From Mayamaea pseudoterrestris (taxonomy: Eukaryota; Bacillariophyta; Bacillariophyceae; Sellaphorales; Sellaphoraceae), in the NCBI GenBank assembly GCA_027923505.1, contig BROI01000001.1, forward strand, positions 2,288,001 through 2,352,000: a stretch of 64,000 nucleotides of DNA, read 5' to 3'. Each line of letters begins with the position of its first letter. Positions within the stretch are counted from its first letter, which is position 1. A program made the translations under genes and the position numbers. Shown one piece after another: positions 19,493 to 29,346 of this stretch. The notes beneath the pieces are model-generated. The model ran no database searches, was not told the DNA's origin, and saw nothing but the letters and a program-made list of their open reading frames with translations.

Positions 19493-21166
19493 TTATTCTT
19501 TTTCGTCCATGGTCACCAAATCCCATCCCTCGCCTCGATCAATTACGTCTGCTCGGTTCGGTCCAACGCCGATCCATCGAATTGGTACGCCTAATAGCTC
19601 CTGCACTCGCAGAATATATCGCTGGCAATTATCTGGTAAATCCTCGAAAGTTTTGCAATCCGAAATGTCTTCGCTCCAACCAGGAAGCGATTCATACTCA
19701 ACCTCCACATCGCTCAAAACGGTCAGGTTGGCCGGCATGGTTGATAGGTACTCACCCTTGTATTTGTAAGCCTTGCCGAGTTTGACTTCCTCTAGCCCCG
19801 TCAATACATCCACCTTTGTCAAATTGATGCTAGTAAACCCATTAATCAAGGCCGAATACTTCATTTGCGGAATGTCTAGCCATCCGCACCGACGTGGGCG
19901 ACCCGTTGTAGTTCCATACTCGACTCCTACTTCGGCCAAGTGCTTGCCGGGGCTCCCGTCCGCCAACTCCAACTCAGTAGGAAAGGGTCCTTCGCCTACA
20001 CGAGTACAATAGCACTTGACTGTTCCGTAGATGCCGCGCAATTTGCGCGGACTAACGCCAAGACCCGTCAAGACACTTCCGACGGAAGGGTTGCTACTTG
20101 TCACGAACGGATATGTGCCAAAGTCGATGTCAAGCATGGTAGCATTGGCGCCTTCGACCAAAATCTTCTTGCCTTGCTCATACTGCTGGTTGGTAAAGTC
20201 GATGGTATCGATGGTCATGCTTTGCACTCGTTCCGCAACGGATCGGTAAAACTCTAGCTCGGTTTCAATGTCAATTTTGAGTCCAGGATATGCCGCCATG
20301 TGGTGGGCAGCAAGTGCTCGGAACCTTCGTTCAAAGTATTCCATGTCCTGCAAGTCTCCCACGCGCAATCCATTGCGAGAAATCTTAGAGGCATACGCTG
20401 GACCAATACCTTTTTTCGTTGTTCCAATTTTGTGGCGACCAAGTCCAGACTCCTGCAAGCCATCAACTTGTTGATGGAAGTCGAAGACCAGATGCGCTCG
20501 ATCCGAAAGAAAGATGCGCCCCTCACTGCTGACACCACCCCGAGTTCCACTAGCCGTCTTGAGTCCATCAATCTCGTTCAAAAAGGATGGAATATGTACA
20601 ACGACGCCGTTACCAATGACGCAAACAGCGGATGGATTCAATACACCGCTCGGCAGTAAATGAAACTTGTACTTGACTCCATCCACAACAATGGTGTGTC
20701 CAGCGTTACTTCCTCCAGCTACGCGACAGCAAACGTCATAGTTTTGACTGCTGAGCAAGTCAACAAGCTTACCCTTGCCTTCGTCGCCCCATTGAGCGCC
20801 TAGTACAATGTCAATTCCATAGCGCTTCTTATTGTCGGGCGGACCAGCGTCAAAGCGACTGGCATGCTTGCTGCTAGATCCAGTTGTCGTTGCAAATGTC
20901 GACGAAGAAGCAGAGGATGAAGAAGTACCGCCAACCAAGTTTTCTAATCGTTGGACTCTGCTGTTAATGTCTTGCAGTAATCCAATTATGCTTGTCGATG
21001 AATCAGACGCTTCCTTCTTGCCATCGCAAGCAGCAACAGAAGTGTCGCGAGAGTAAATCTGATAGCGAAAGAAAAGAGAGCTAGCGTAAGCATGGATAAG
21101 ATTCAAGCTCGAGAGTAGCCGCCCATTGTTTACATCAAGCACAAGACTAGAAATCTTTCCTCGCAT
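19493..21166 (-). CDS. PURA: Adenylosuccinate synthase with N-terminal extension
   Basis: Joins IMP and aspartate using GTP, the first committed step to AMP. The enzyme body starts near residue 113 (RYGIDIVLGAQWGDEGKGK, the GTP-binding loop). Further signatures are GGSNAGHTI, GTTKKGIGPAYASK (IMP site), GTYPFVTSSNPS and TTTGRPRRCGWLD. The ~110-residue extension is Ser-rich and contains a short coiled-coil-like segment (GLLQDINSRVQRLENLV). An alternative splice is possible near the 5' end: a donor-like gtaaac near 21131 and a pyrimidine-rich acceptor (ctttcgctatcag) near 21061 would remove about 24 residues in frame. No clear organelle presequence is visible; in plants this enzyme is plastid-targeted. 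It is convergent with the sulfate permease gene. Confidence 0.9.
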   Translation of the reverse strand: MRGKISSLVLDVNNGRLLSSLNLIHAYASSLFFRYQIYSRDTSVAACDGKKEASDSSTSIIGLLQDINSRVQRLENLVGGTSSSSASSSTFATTTGSSSKHASRFDAGPPDNKKRYGIDIVLGAQWGDEGKGKLVDLLSSQNYDVCCRVAGGSNAGHTIVVDGVKYKFHLLPSGVLNPSAVCVIGNGVVVHIPSFLNEIDGLKTASGTRGGVSSEGRIFLSDRAHLVFDFHQQVDGLQESGLGRHKIGTTKKGIGPAYASKISRNGLRVGDLQDMEYFERRFRALAAHHMAAYPGLKIDIETELEFYRSVAERVQSMTIDTIDFTNQQYEQGKKILVEGANATMLDIDFGTYPFVTSSNPSVGSVLTGLGVSPRKLRGIYGTVKCYCTRVGEGPFPTELELADGSPGKHLAEVGVEYGTTTGRPRRCGWLDIPQMKYSALINGFTSINLTKVDVLTGLEEVKLGKAYKYKGEYLSTMPANLTVLSDVEVEYESLPGWSEDISDCKTFEDLPDNCQRYILRVQELLGVPIRWIGVGPNRADVIDRGEGWDLVTMDEKE

Positions 21167-21767
21167 TCATTCCCGCTGATAAGAAACGACGAGAAAGAAT
21201 CGGCAGGTGGCTCGTTGCTTGCTCGCCTATCTCTTCAAGCCTGCGAGCATGGCATAGATGTTGCTACATCATCGCGCCATTCTTTAATCTGTATGATAGG
21301 TCATGGACTATATTTTTCTGATTTCGCATTGAAACTCACCAATCCGGCGACAAAGGATCCTAGAACGGCCGATCCGCCGACCACTAGAGGTGCTCGCGCG
21401 TATGCTTGACGAAACATGCTGCTCGTCTTTCGTCGGTACTAAAATTACTAGAGAGTTTCTGCAAGTACAATCTATGCAAGTCTCCTGCTGACAAAATCAG
21501 TCTATGGAGTTGTGACGACTCGTCTGTACTATTATATTCTGCCTTTTTGTTTCAGCGACGGTCAACTTCCATCTCCCATGGTCGGATCGTTCCATCGGAC
21601 GGTCCTCGCACGAACTGGGTCATGAGCTTCTCTATGACGTCATTGTAATTCTTCGCGCCAAAAGGCAAGCGCGCTCAAGTTGGTTGAACCGAAAGATCGC
21701 GACGAGTTTCCTCCCTCACGCGGCCCATGCCATCGCCCTGCCGACGATTCAACAGAGCATTTCGACC
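21167..21767. other. Divergent upstream region between PURA and the light-harvesting gene
   Basis: About 600 bp without a believable coding frame; both neighbours are transcribed away from it. It presumably contains the light-responsive promoter of the antenna gene and the 5' region of PURA. I could not identify specific elements. Confidence 0.4.
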
Positions 21768-22631
21768 ATGAAGATTGCCTTGATTGCTTCGCTACTCACC
21801 AGCACGGCGGCCTTTGCGCCTGCGTCGCAAAAGGTGAGTCTATAAAGTGTAGATTAGACTTTTATTGGAGCAGTCAAATGTTGCTTCTAGATGCAGCAAA
21901 GCCAGCTCGACTGCCTCGTCGCAACTCTCTCTCTCATGGTATTGATCGTTTCCTTTTCACTTGCTCTTGTCCATATCAGACGACAGTGTCAACGTCGGCA
22001 CTGAGCGCCGCCGAAATGTCCCAGTCTGTTCCATTCTTGACAAAGCCAAAGAACACGGCTGGACTTGTTGGAGACGTTGGCTTTGATCCACTCGGTCTCT
22101 CTGACTACATGGACATCAAGTGGCTCCGCGAGTCAGAATTAAAACACGGACGCGCCGCTATGCTTGCCACTCTCGGTTTCGTTGCTCAGGAATACATTAC
22201 ATTGCCAGGCATGATCCATGTAGATGACTCGAATTTGGCGCCAGAGGCAGCTGGCATTTCATCCATGCTGCAAATTGTCTTTGGAATAGGTATTCTGGAG
22301 TTCTGGTCCAACAAGGGCAAGGTCACTATGGAAGACATGTTTGACGACCCAGCACGAGTTCCCGGTGAGCTCGGATTTGATCCCATGGGACTTGGAAAAG
22401 GCAAGACCAAGGAACAATCCGAAAAGCTTCAGCTTCAAGAAATTAAGAATGGTCGATTGGTAAGTGTCACAAGGCATTAGTTACATGTTGGCGTCGAACA
22501 TTCGAGCTGCTACTCGTTTCTAGTGGTTGGACATTGTTTTGCTCATTCTTTGTGTTCCTTTTTTGCAGGCCATGTTGGCGATCGGTGGCATGGTGCACCA
22601 CAACTGGGTGACGGGAGAACCACTCTTTTAA
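21768..22631 (+). CDS. Fucoxanthin-chlorophyll a/c-binding light-harvesting protein
   Basis: Antenna protein of the thylakoid. Exons 21768-21833, 21980-22459 and 22569-22631 (introns 146 and 109 bp) give 202 aa, normal for this family. The first exon encodes MKIALIASLLTSTAAFAPAS, a signal peptide with the AFAP plastid motif. Mature sequence: GLVGDVGFDPLGLSD, then helix 1 SELKHGRAAMLATLGFVAQE and helix 3 LQEIKNGRLAMLAIGGM. The Glu/Arg and Asn/Arg pairs are pigment ligands or salt bridges. It ends HHNWVTGEPLF. Starting earlier, at 21680, would replace the presequence with unrelated residues, so that start was rejected. A middle mini-exon between 21891 and 21940 is conceivable but not needed. 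Confidence 0.92.
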
Positions 22632-23087
22632 ACATTTATTTAAATACAGTCAAGCCCAATACCTTTTTCATTTAATGTTACTCGTCATTCTTATAATGTA
22701 GTGCAAGTACGTTGCGATGCTCTTCAATCAAATTTTGGCCAGAGGCTCATGCGATATCCATCCCTTTGCAGTTGTATGTTGACCAGTTCTGGGAATGAAT
22801 TTCTCTCTTCAGCTATAGCCACGCATTCATTCCAACGGCTAATGTACTACATTGGATAAGCCAAACCAAAACCTGTGCATTGTCTTTGAGCTACAGCAAC
22901 TGTAGCCCATTGCAGTGGCTTGCTATAGTTGACGTTGACCGATGGCCCCAGATCGCAACTGTATCTCACTCTTTCATGTTATCTTCATTCGAGGCGTTTA
23001 TAAATCAGATGTTTTATTTTTTGTATATAATAGCCTTTATAATATATTGTTGTACATGTAGCTCATCTATCACGAAATCCTTTCTTC
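22632..23087. other. Convergent 3' intergenic region with a small hairpin
   Basis: The light-harvesting gene (plus strand) and the unknown 732-aa gene (minus strand) both end here. The only structure seen is a perfect 7-bp inverted repeat, gctacag-caa-ctgtagc, at 22890-22906. The surroundings are AT-rich, as expected for 3' regions. Confidence 0.5.
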
Positions 23088-25286
23088 CTACTGACCCGTT
23101 AGTTCAAATGGCCGACGACACTGCGCATCCAAGAGAAACTGCAGATGAATCGACGCGTCCTGTTGCTCGCTGGGAGCATACGATTTGAAGAATTGAACCG
23201 GATCCTTCCCGCCACAGTAAGCGCCGGATTCGTCGACCTTGTCGGCACAATAGTCGTCGCGATCTGCTAAACCGGCCTCGCCGTCACCATCGCCAGCCTC
23301 ATGCCTTTCCACCTCTTCCAATGAATCGACGCTTTCAAACGGAGCGACCAAAGCGTACCTATACTTTTGAAAACGTGCTTCGTCAACCAGCATACATTCG
23401 CTGTTCAGAAACACTCGAGGAGGCAGCGAAATAGGAAGCAGCGTGCATAATGGTTCGGCATCGTCGTTGGCGTCATCGCTGCTCCAGTCACCGCGCTCAT
23501 CAACATCCTTAACAATCACAGCCCGACCTAGCGAGTTTGACAAATGCTGACCCTTAACAGCCTTCCCGCGCAAGTCAACGCGAAACAAAACATGGCCGTC
23601 ATATTGAATCCCATGCATCATACCGTCCTCGTACACAACAATGTGAATGACATCGTCATATGAAACCTCGTGGTTTGTCGCCAATTTGTTAGAAACGCTC
23701 GCTGCCATCCACGCAGACAAAACGACATTAGCATCGGTTTTCCCATGTAAACCAGGTACCAAGTACGACGGATCCAAAGGAACAGTTTCGGCCGAGGTCC
23801 AACTTGAAACTCGCCCTTTCTTCTCCTTCAAAACGATAGCAGAATTGGTCTTTATTGTCTCGGAGGTCTTTTCCGTTTCCACCAAGACTGGTTCCATTCC
23901 TTTCCCAGATTGTTGACCCGTCCATGCCAGCATCCACGAGGGAACTTCCTCGTTAATTTTGACCACCGACGTTGGCGAATACTCGCGCTCCTGCGGCGGA
24001 AGCGAAACTGGTGATGTTGACGAAACGAGCGAGGCACCATCAGCAGCAGCCGAGACGCTCGTGCCCATGCCTGAGCCAACAGCTGCTGGTTCTGCATGTT
24101 TCTCGCTGTTAATGTCACCTTGATGTTCATGGTCGTCGCCATTTTCCGAGTCACTATAATCAAATGAATATGCCTCCTTGTCATTATAATCATCGTCCAA
24201 GTCAACGGCCAGTGCGCTGCAATCTCGCATCAATTGGCAATTCTCAAGGCCAACAAATGTCATTGGTGCCGATGTTTGGTGTTGCTGCATTGGATCTGAC
24301 CCATGGCTACTCCATGAATTACTCAACGTTCGCAGTGCCATGGAATTTGGAGCGCTTTCATTCAAGATCATGTGAAGACTATCCACCGAAAAATTAAAGG
24401 ACTCGTGCGCTCGCGCTCTATGCTTACTCGATGCCGTCGCATTGGATTCGAGTCTGTTTCGAAGTGGAGGTGGCATCGAATGAGATGGATGATTCATCGT
24501 CATGGCTGCTGCAACATTCATGTTTGCATTCGAACCGGCAAATGACTTGACTCGCATGGCCGACGCAGTCGATGGCGAGGATGCCAGAGGAGGACGTTGC
24601 AGCGAGACTTGACGTGCTCCAAGCGTAGGCGGCCGCGCCGAAACTTGCCGCGTCATGATCGTTGGCAATGATTGCGACTGAGGCTGTAGCAAAAGAGTCT
24701 CTGTAGCGTCCTTCTGTAACTCCAAAGCATCCTGCGCAACAAGAGGAACCGTCGCTGCAGTATCAATCAATTCTTGCTGCTCCGATTGCTCCAGTCGCTC
24801 TAGCTTTTCTACTGTTGATTGCTTTGAAGTCTCATGCTTTGACTCGTCTTGCTGCTGTTCCATCTGCGTTTGCCGCATCTGGTTACTGACACGAGCTTCT
24901 TGCTCTCGCTCTACCGGTAATTGCTGCGCGACTGTATTCTGCGTCTCTTGCTGCTGCTGCAGATCCATTTGCGATTTCCGTAAATGTTCATTCAAGGAAG
25001 CTTTTTGCTCTGGCTGCTGCGTGACTGTTTTATGCGTCTCTTGCTGCTGCTTCGGTTGCTTTTCAGTACTTTCATCCGTACTCGACGCTGGATGAACGAA
25101 ATCCTTGCAAAAACCAAGACGCAATCCCGTCAGTCGTTGAAGAAACGAAGGCTTGTCGGAATGAACGTCCAGGTTGTTGCGAGGAGGAGGATTCTTTCGT
25201 GTCAATCGACGACTTGCAGTCTTGTTGGAACTGCCGCCTTTGCGCTGGTCGTCTGCAGTTTCATGACTCTTGCTTCGAGGAGCCAT
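23088..25286 (-). CDS. Unknown 732-aa protein with Gln/Ser-rich N-terminus
   Basis: Not recognised. Single exon from ATG at 25286. The first ~50 residues are basic (RRLTRKNPPPR). Residues 60-200 are rich in Gln and Glu and predicted to be coiled or disordered. The middle is Ser/Pro-rich with acidic patches (DLDDDYNDKEAYSFDYSDSENGDD). The C-terminal third looks folded: VVLSAWMAASVSNKL, YDDVIHIVVYEDGMMHGIQYDG and HVLFRVDLRGKAVKGQHLSN suggest a small beta-rich domain. A second conserved-looking block (LPPRVFLNSECMLVDEARFQKYRYALVAPFE) follows. There is no signal peptide or membrane helix. It may be a regulatory or scaffolding protein, but no function can be claimed. Confidence 0.7.
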   Translation of the reverse strand: MAPRSKSHETADDQRKGGSSNKTASRRLTRKNPPPRNNLDVHSDKPSFLQRLTGLRLGFCKDFVHPASSTDESTEKQPKQQQETHKTVTQQPEQKASLNEHLRKSQMDLQQQQETQNTVAQQLPVEREQEARVSNQMRQTQMEQQQDESKHETSKQSTVEKLERLEQSEQQELIDTAATVPLVAQDALELQKDATETLLLQPQSQSLPTIMTRQVSARPPTLGARQVSLQRPPLASSPSTASAMRVKSFAGSNANMNVAAAMTMNHPSHSMPPPLRNRLESNATASSKHRARAHESFNFSVDSLHMILNESAPNSMALRTLSNSWSSHGSDPMQQHQTSAPMTFVGLENCQLMRDCSALAVDLDDDYNDKEAYSFDYSDSENGDDHEHQGDINSEKHAEPAAVGSGMGTSVSAAADGASLVSSTSPVSLPPQEREYSPTSVVKINEEVPSWMLAWTGQQSGKGMEPVLVETEKTSETIKTNSAIVLKEKKGRVSSWTSAETVPLDPSYLVPGLHGKTDANVVLSAWMAASVSNKLATNHEVSYDDVIHIVVYEDGMMHGIQYDGHVLFRVDLRGKAVKGQHLSNSLGRAVIVKDVDERGDWSSDDANDDAEPLCTLLPISLPPRVFLNSECMLVDEARFQKYRYALVAPFESVDSLEEVERHEAGDGDGEAGLADRDDYCADKVDESGAYCGGKDPVQFFKSYAPSEQQDASIHLQFLLDAQCRRPFELTGQ

Positions 25287-26243
25287 GGCAAACGATATTC
25301 AAATATCGGTGATGCAATCGGCAGTCGCAAATTTCTCAAGCCCTTCGTTGGCGATGGCAGCAGCGAGACTCAAAATGGTCCTCGCCTCCTGCAGTTGCGT
25401 AAATCGTACCGTAGAAGCAATCCTTTTCTCGTCCTTCCACTAGGTCAAGTAATCTAGCTTCACCAAAACGCTACTTGCGAGAAAACAATGGATTGCTTGT
25501 CGTACAGTACCCGGTAGTCGTGTCGGTTAAGTTCTTCTACGAAGCGGAGTGCTCGGTTTGTGTGTGTTTGCATCTGCATGGTAGCTCGCTACTCGCGTGG
25601 ACGACGCGACGACTTCTTCCACCACGACACCACGACATTTCTGACTCCCGCGTTCAACGGATGCAAAGCTTCCACCGCATGTGCGCCTGGCCAATCACCT
25701 AATTGTACCTCAATCATGAGACTATTGCCCTTGACAAGGCTGGCGTGCAATGACACAGAAATGTGAGTCACATATTCAATCGAGCCGGCCGACGCTTGGT
25801 TTCAGGTGCATCTCACAATTTCAATCGTTTTTTGGCTCGGCGATCCTTGAACCAACGATGACAATTCCTCGCAAAATAGATGAGAATTCATGGATAAACG
25901 AGACTTATGATCGAACAGACAACCGTCATTTTGATAGTTATGACAGATGTGAGCTTGCGGCGCACCTTTTCGTCAAGCAAACGACAGATTCTACAGTCGC
26001 CAGAGCATAAAGAAAAACCAACCCCTTCAAACGCTGAATGCACATGCACGAAGTAAGTCCCCTGACGACTGCGCTCACCGCTTGTTACAATGTTAATACA
26101 AGTAATTAGAGGTAACCATATAGAGAGATTACAGAGCTGCTGAGTAGGTCACAATTAATTTTTGGGAAGCAACACATGCTTCAGCAGCAAACATCGCAAC
26201 AGCAAACTACAGAAAACCGTTTCGTGCGATAATCACAAGACAC
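25287..26243. other. Intergenic region, nothing coding recognised
   Basis: About 950 bp between the start of the unknown 732-aa gene and the 3' end of the PKG-type kinase gene, both on the minus strand. Frames here are short and lack family resemblance or splice support. It should contain the 732-aa gene's promoter near 25287. Confidence 0.5.
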
Positions 26244-29004
26244 TTAAAACTCTTCAAATATTTCATCCTCGTCGGCAGTCAGCTTGGGAAACTTTTTCTT
26301 CCCTGCGTCTGCCAAGTGACTCCAATCCTCGAAATTGGACGCGTCGAGTGGATCGCTAATCTTGGGAACTTTCGGAGCCTTGATTTGCTTGTGACGAAGC
26401 TTGTCAAAATCAACCTTGACGAACCAAGGATGATCGTAAATGTCGTCTTCGCCGCCCTTGAGACTACCAAGACGCCTGTTTGGGTTCTTTTGCAAAAAAC
26501 CACCAATCATGCTTGCCGCTTCCGACGAGCAACCCTTGGATGGCAAGCTGTAACGGCACTTGACAATCGCACGAAACAAATCCATTTGCTGCATGCCGTC
26601 TTGGAAAAATGGTGTTTCGCCGAATATCATTTCATAAATGAGCACCCCGAGACTAAAGTGATCGGCCGCCCAGTTGTGTCCTCGGTTTAAAATGATTTCT
26701 GGGGCCAAGTAAAGAGGCTATTACGAACAAACAAAGGGCTGACGTGAGTGCACGTACAACATCGATGTCAGTTCTTTGCGACAAATGAACTTACCGTGCC
26801 GCACAAGGTGTAGGTCTTGTCGGTAATGCACTTGGCGAACCCCAAGTCGACAATGACGCAGTATCCTTTGTCATCCACGAGCACATTTTCTATTTCAGGA
26901 AAAGAACGGGGAGTGAGTCTAGCAAACCCCGAACATTAAATTCCAATAAGAGCAGAGTTCTTGCTCACCCGGCTTTAAATCGCGGTAGACAATCTGCAGA
27001 CGATGCATATAGGCGAGCCCTTCAGCGATACACGCAGAATAAAATTTGGCATGTGCTTCCGAAACGCCGTCGTGCCTGTCAGAGTGAATGTAGCTGTACA
27101 GCTCACCACCTTGTACAATTTCCAGCAACATGTAAACAAAATCTGTATCCTGATACGTTCGAACAAGACGAATAATAAAGGGATGGTCGATGCGTGCCAT
27201 AATGTCTCTCTCGTTGCAGACTGATTTTGCTTGTCCATCCTTGATTAGCTCATATTTTGTTTGCACCTTTAACGCGTAAGCTTGTCGGTTCGACTGCGAC
27301 GAAGCTCTCGAAACGAGCCATACTTTTCCAAAGGTGCCGGCGCCAAGCAGTGCGTGCATTTGCAGGTCCGCCAACTTGATATCCTGCGTCCGCACGCTAC
27401 GACTAAACTTTGACGCGCCCTTGTCGCCCAGATTTCTTGTGTTGATAATCTTCCGCAGATCCTTTAAAGTCAGCACGCCGCAAACGCACTCATCAACAAC
27501 TGTTGCAGTAAAATCGGCTTGAACCGTTGCGTCTTTGTTATTGATTGCGCCTTGAGAATCCGCAGTAAGTGTTTCATGACCAATGTACGAACCACGCTCG
27601 TACACGTCCTTCGAACCGTCCTTTCCCATCAATTCGATCTTACCCGATCGAATCAGGTAGAGCGCCGCTGGCGATGTCGCACCCGTTTGGAAAAGCGTCG
27701 TGCCCGGTGAGTACTTGTTATCCGTGATCAACTTGGCCATGGCTTCGATTGTTTTCGCGTTAATCTCTGAATCAAGAATAATTCGCATTCCAGCCTGAAA
27801 ATGTAGAACGTTTAAGCTTATTCAGCAGTGCTCCAATATGCAACGCTTCATCTCAATCGCTCTGTTATACGTACTAACTGTCGGACATCGTTGGACCGCA
27901 AAATGACCTCTTCCAAATCACCCAATACTTGAGCAAAAGTATCTTTGTTAATGACAAACGCCAACCCATTCGTCTTGGCAACAAGGTCAGCTGCCCTCGC
28001 CTCGCCGGTAATGATCGCTCGCTCGCCAGCATATGCGCCAGGCCCCAGCTCCATGTCCTCGTACTTTGATTGTCCGACGGCAATATTCTTTGCCACCAGC
28101 GTCCCCTCCTCGACAATGTAGAAGTTATCGCCCTTGTCTCCCTTTTTGAAAATGACCTGATCCTTGGTAAACTTGAATGGTGTCATGACGTCGGCTAGTT
28201 TGGCAATTTCCGTGTCGGCCAAGTCGGTTAGAAAGCGAACGTTGCGAAGAAGCTTGACCTTTTCGTCGACACCCTCCATGGTTTGCTTTTGTAGAATGAA
28301 TCGAAACGTCGTTTGGTCCACGCGAAACAGTTTGGTTTCTTCTGCTGCGACAACAGTCGCTGCTCGGGGGCAGCTGTCTGTAATTCACGTTGTTGAAACG
28401 AATGCACGTAAATGATTAGAAAGCAAGGCAATGGCTCAACCGTCAAGGGAGCCAAGTCTACTAGGAACTTACACAATAGAGCCAGCTCTCCAAAGGATGC
28501 TCCAGCTGGCGCCGTTCCAACCTCCTTATCGCCAACTTTGAAAATGACTGAGCCATGCTGTATAATGAAGAAGAATTCGCCCTTGTCGCCCTGCCGAATG
28601 ATTTCCTCATCCTTTTCGACACTCTGCAGTTCAAATGCCAAAACGAGAGGCTGAATCTCCTTGGGAGACAAGTGCTCAAAGACAAAATTGCTCTTCAATG
28701 CATTTCTAATTAAAGTCTCGTCGGCCTTGGACTTGGGATGATGCACAGTCTTGTACGTGCTCAAGTCGAGATTGTCAAAGGGCGTTGCAAAAATATTCTT
28801 GACGTGATGCGCAACATTCTTGACGTTACTCTTGACGTCATTCGCAAGTCTCGATTTGAAATCAAGACTCTGATCCTTCACTTCGACGCTTGGCTCGCGA
28901 AAATTACCATCTGGATTCGTCTTGGTGTTGTCGTCAAGACCCTTCGTCAAGTTGACAGCCTTGCCGCTGCGAAGCTGCTCCTCTTTGCTTGGCGAGCACC
29001 CCAT
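26244..29004 (-). CDS. Cyclic-nucleotide-dependent protein kinase (PKG type) with three cNMP-binding domains
   Basis: Five exons: 28473-29004, 27875-28377, 26969-27794, 26795-26889, 26244-26717 (introns 95, 80, 79, 77 bp), giving 809 aa. The N-terminus MGCSPSK fits myristoylation at Gly2 plus palmitoylation at Cys3, so membrane tethering is likely. cNMP domain A (about 108-210) has the full phosphate-binding cassette FGELALLYSCPRAATV. Domain B (about 222-345) has GERAIITGEARAAD. Domain C (about 346-450) keeps GHETL but has lost the Arg-Ala-x motif and is probably non-binding. The AGC kinase domain (about 489-740) has GAGTFG, ALKVQ, YRDLKPEN and APE, but DFG is DLG. The C-terminal AGC tail contains NFEDW. 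cGMP preference is inferred from the fused architecture, not shown. Confidence 0.9.
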
Positions 29005-29346
29005 GGTTGATCTATGAATGCCTCCAGTGGTAATATGATAACTCTATTGTCCTTGTAGACGAGATACCAAGTACATCAAGAAGAGTGCGAAGTCATGTGA
29101 CTTGAAAGATCTTGTCAGCGGTCGATGAATCGCATCGGTACTTACTGAGACACTACTTTAGCTACGTAACGTATGACTACTCTTCATTCATCATTGGCAA
29201 ATAGTGCGCATAGCACCCTTTGCTCAATTTTTCTGTTACGTATAAAAATTACCACTACAACTGCACATTCAATACACGCAAATCTATATGTCTTTAAAAA
29301 CACGCTAGCTCCATTGCACGTCAACATGAAGGTGGACCAGTTGGTT
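29005..29346. other. Intergenic region between the PKG start and the PHD gene end
   Basis: About 340 bp, AT-rich toward 29250-29320. Nothing coding is recognised. It holds the PKG upstream region and the 3' end of the PHD-finger gene, both on the minus strand. Confidence 0.4.

Noticed and set aside
21680-21767. Upstream start for the light-harvesting gene
   Set aside because: It is in another frame from the true first exon and would remove the signal peptide and AFAP motif by reading into the intron.
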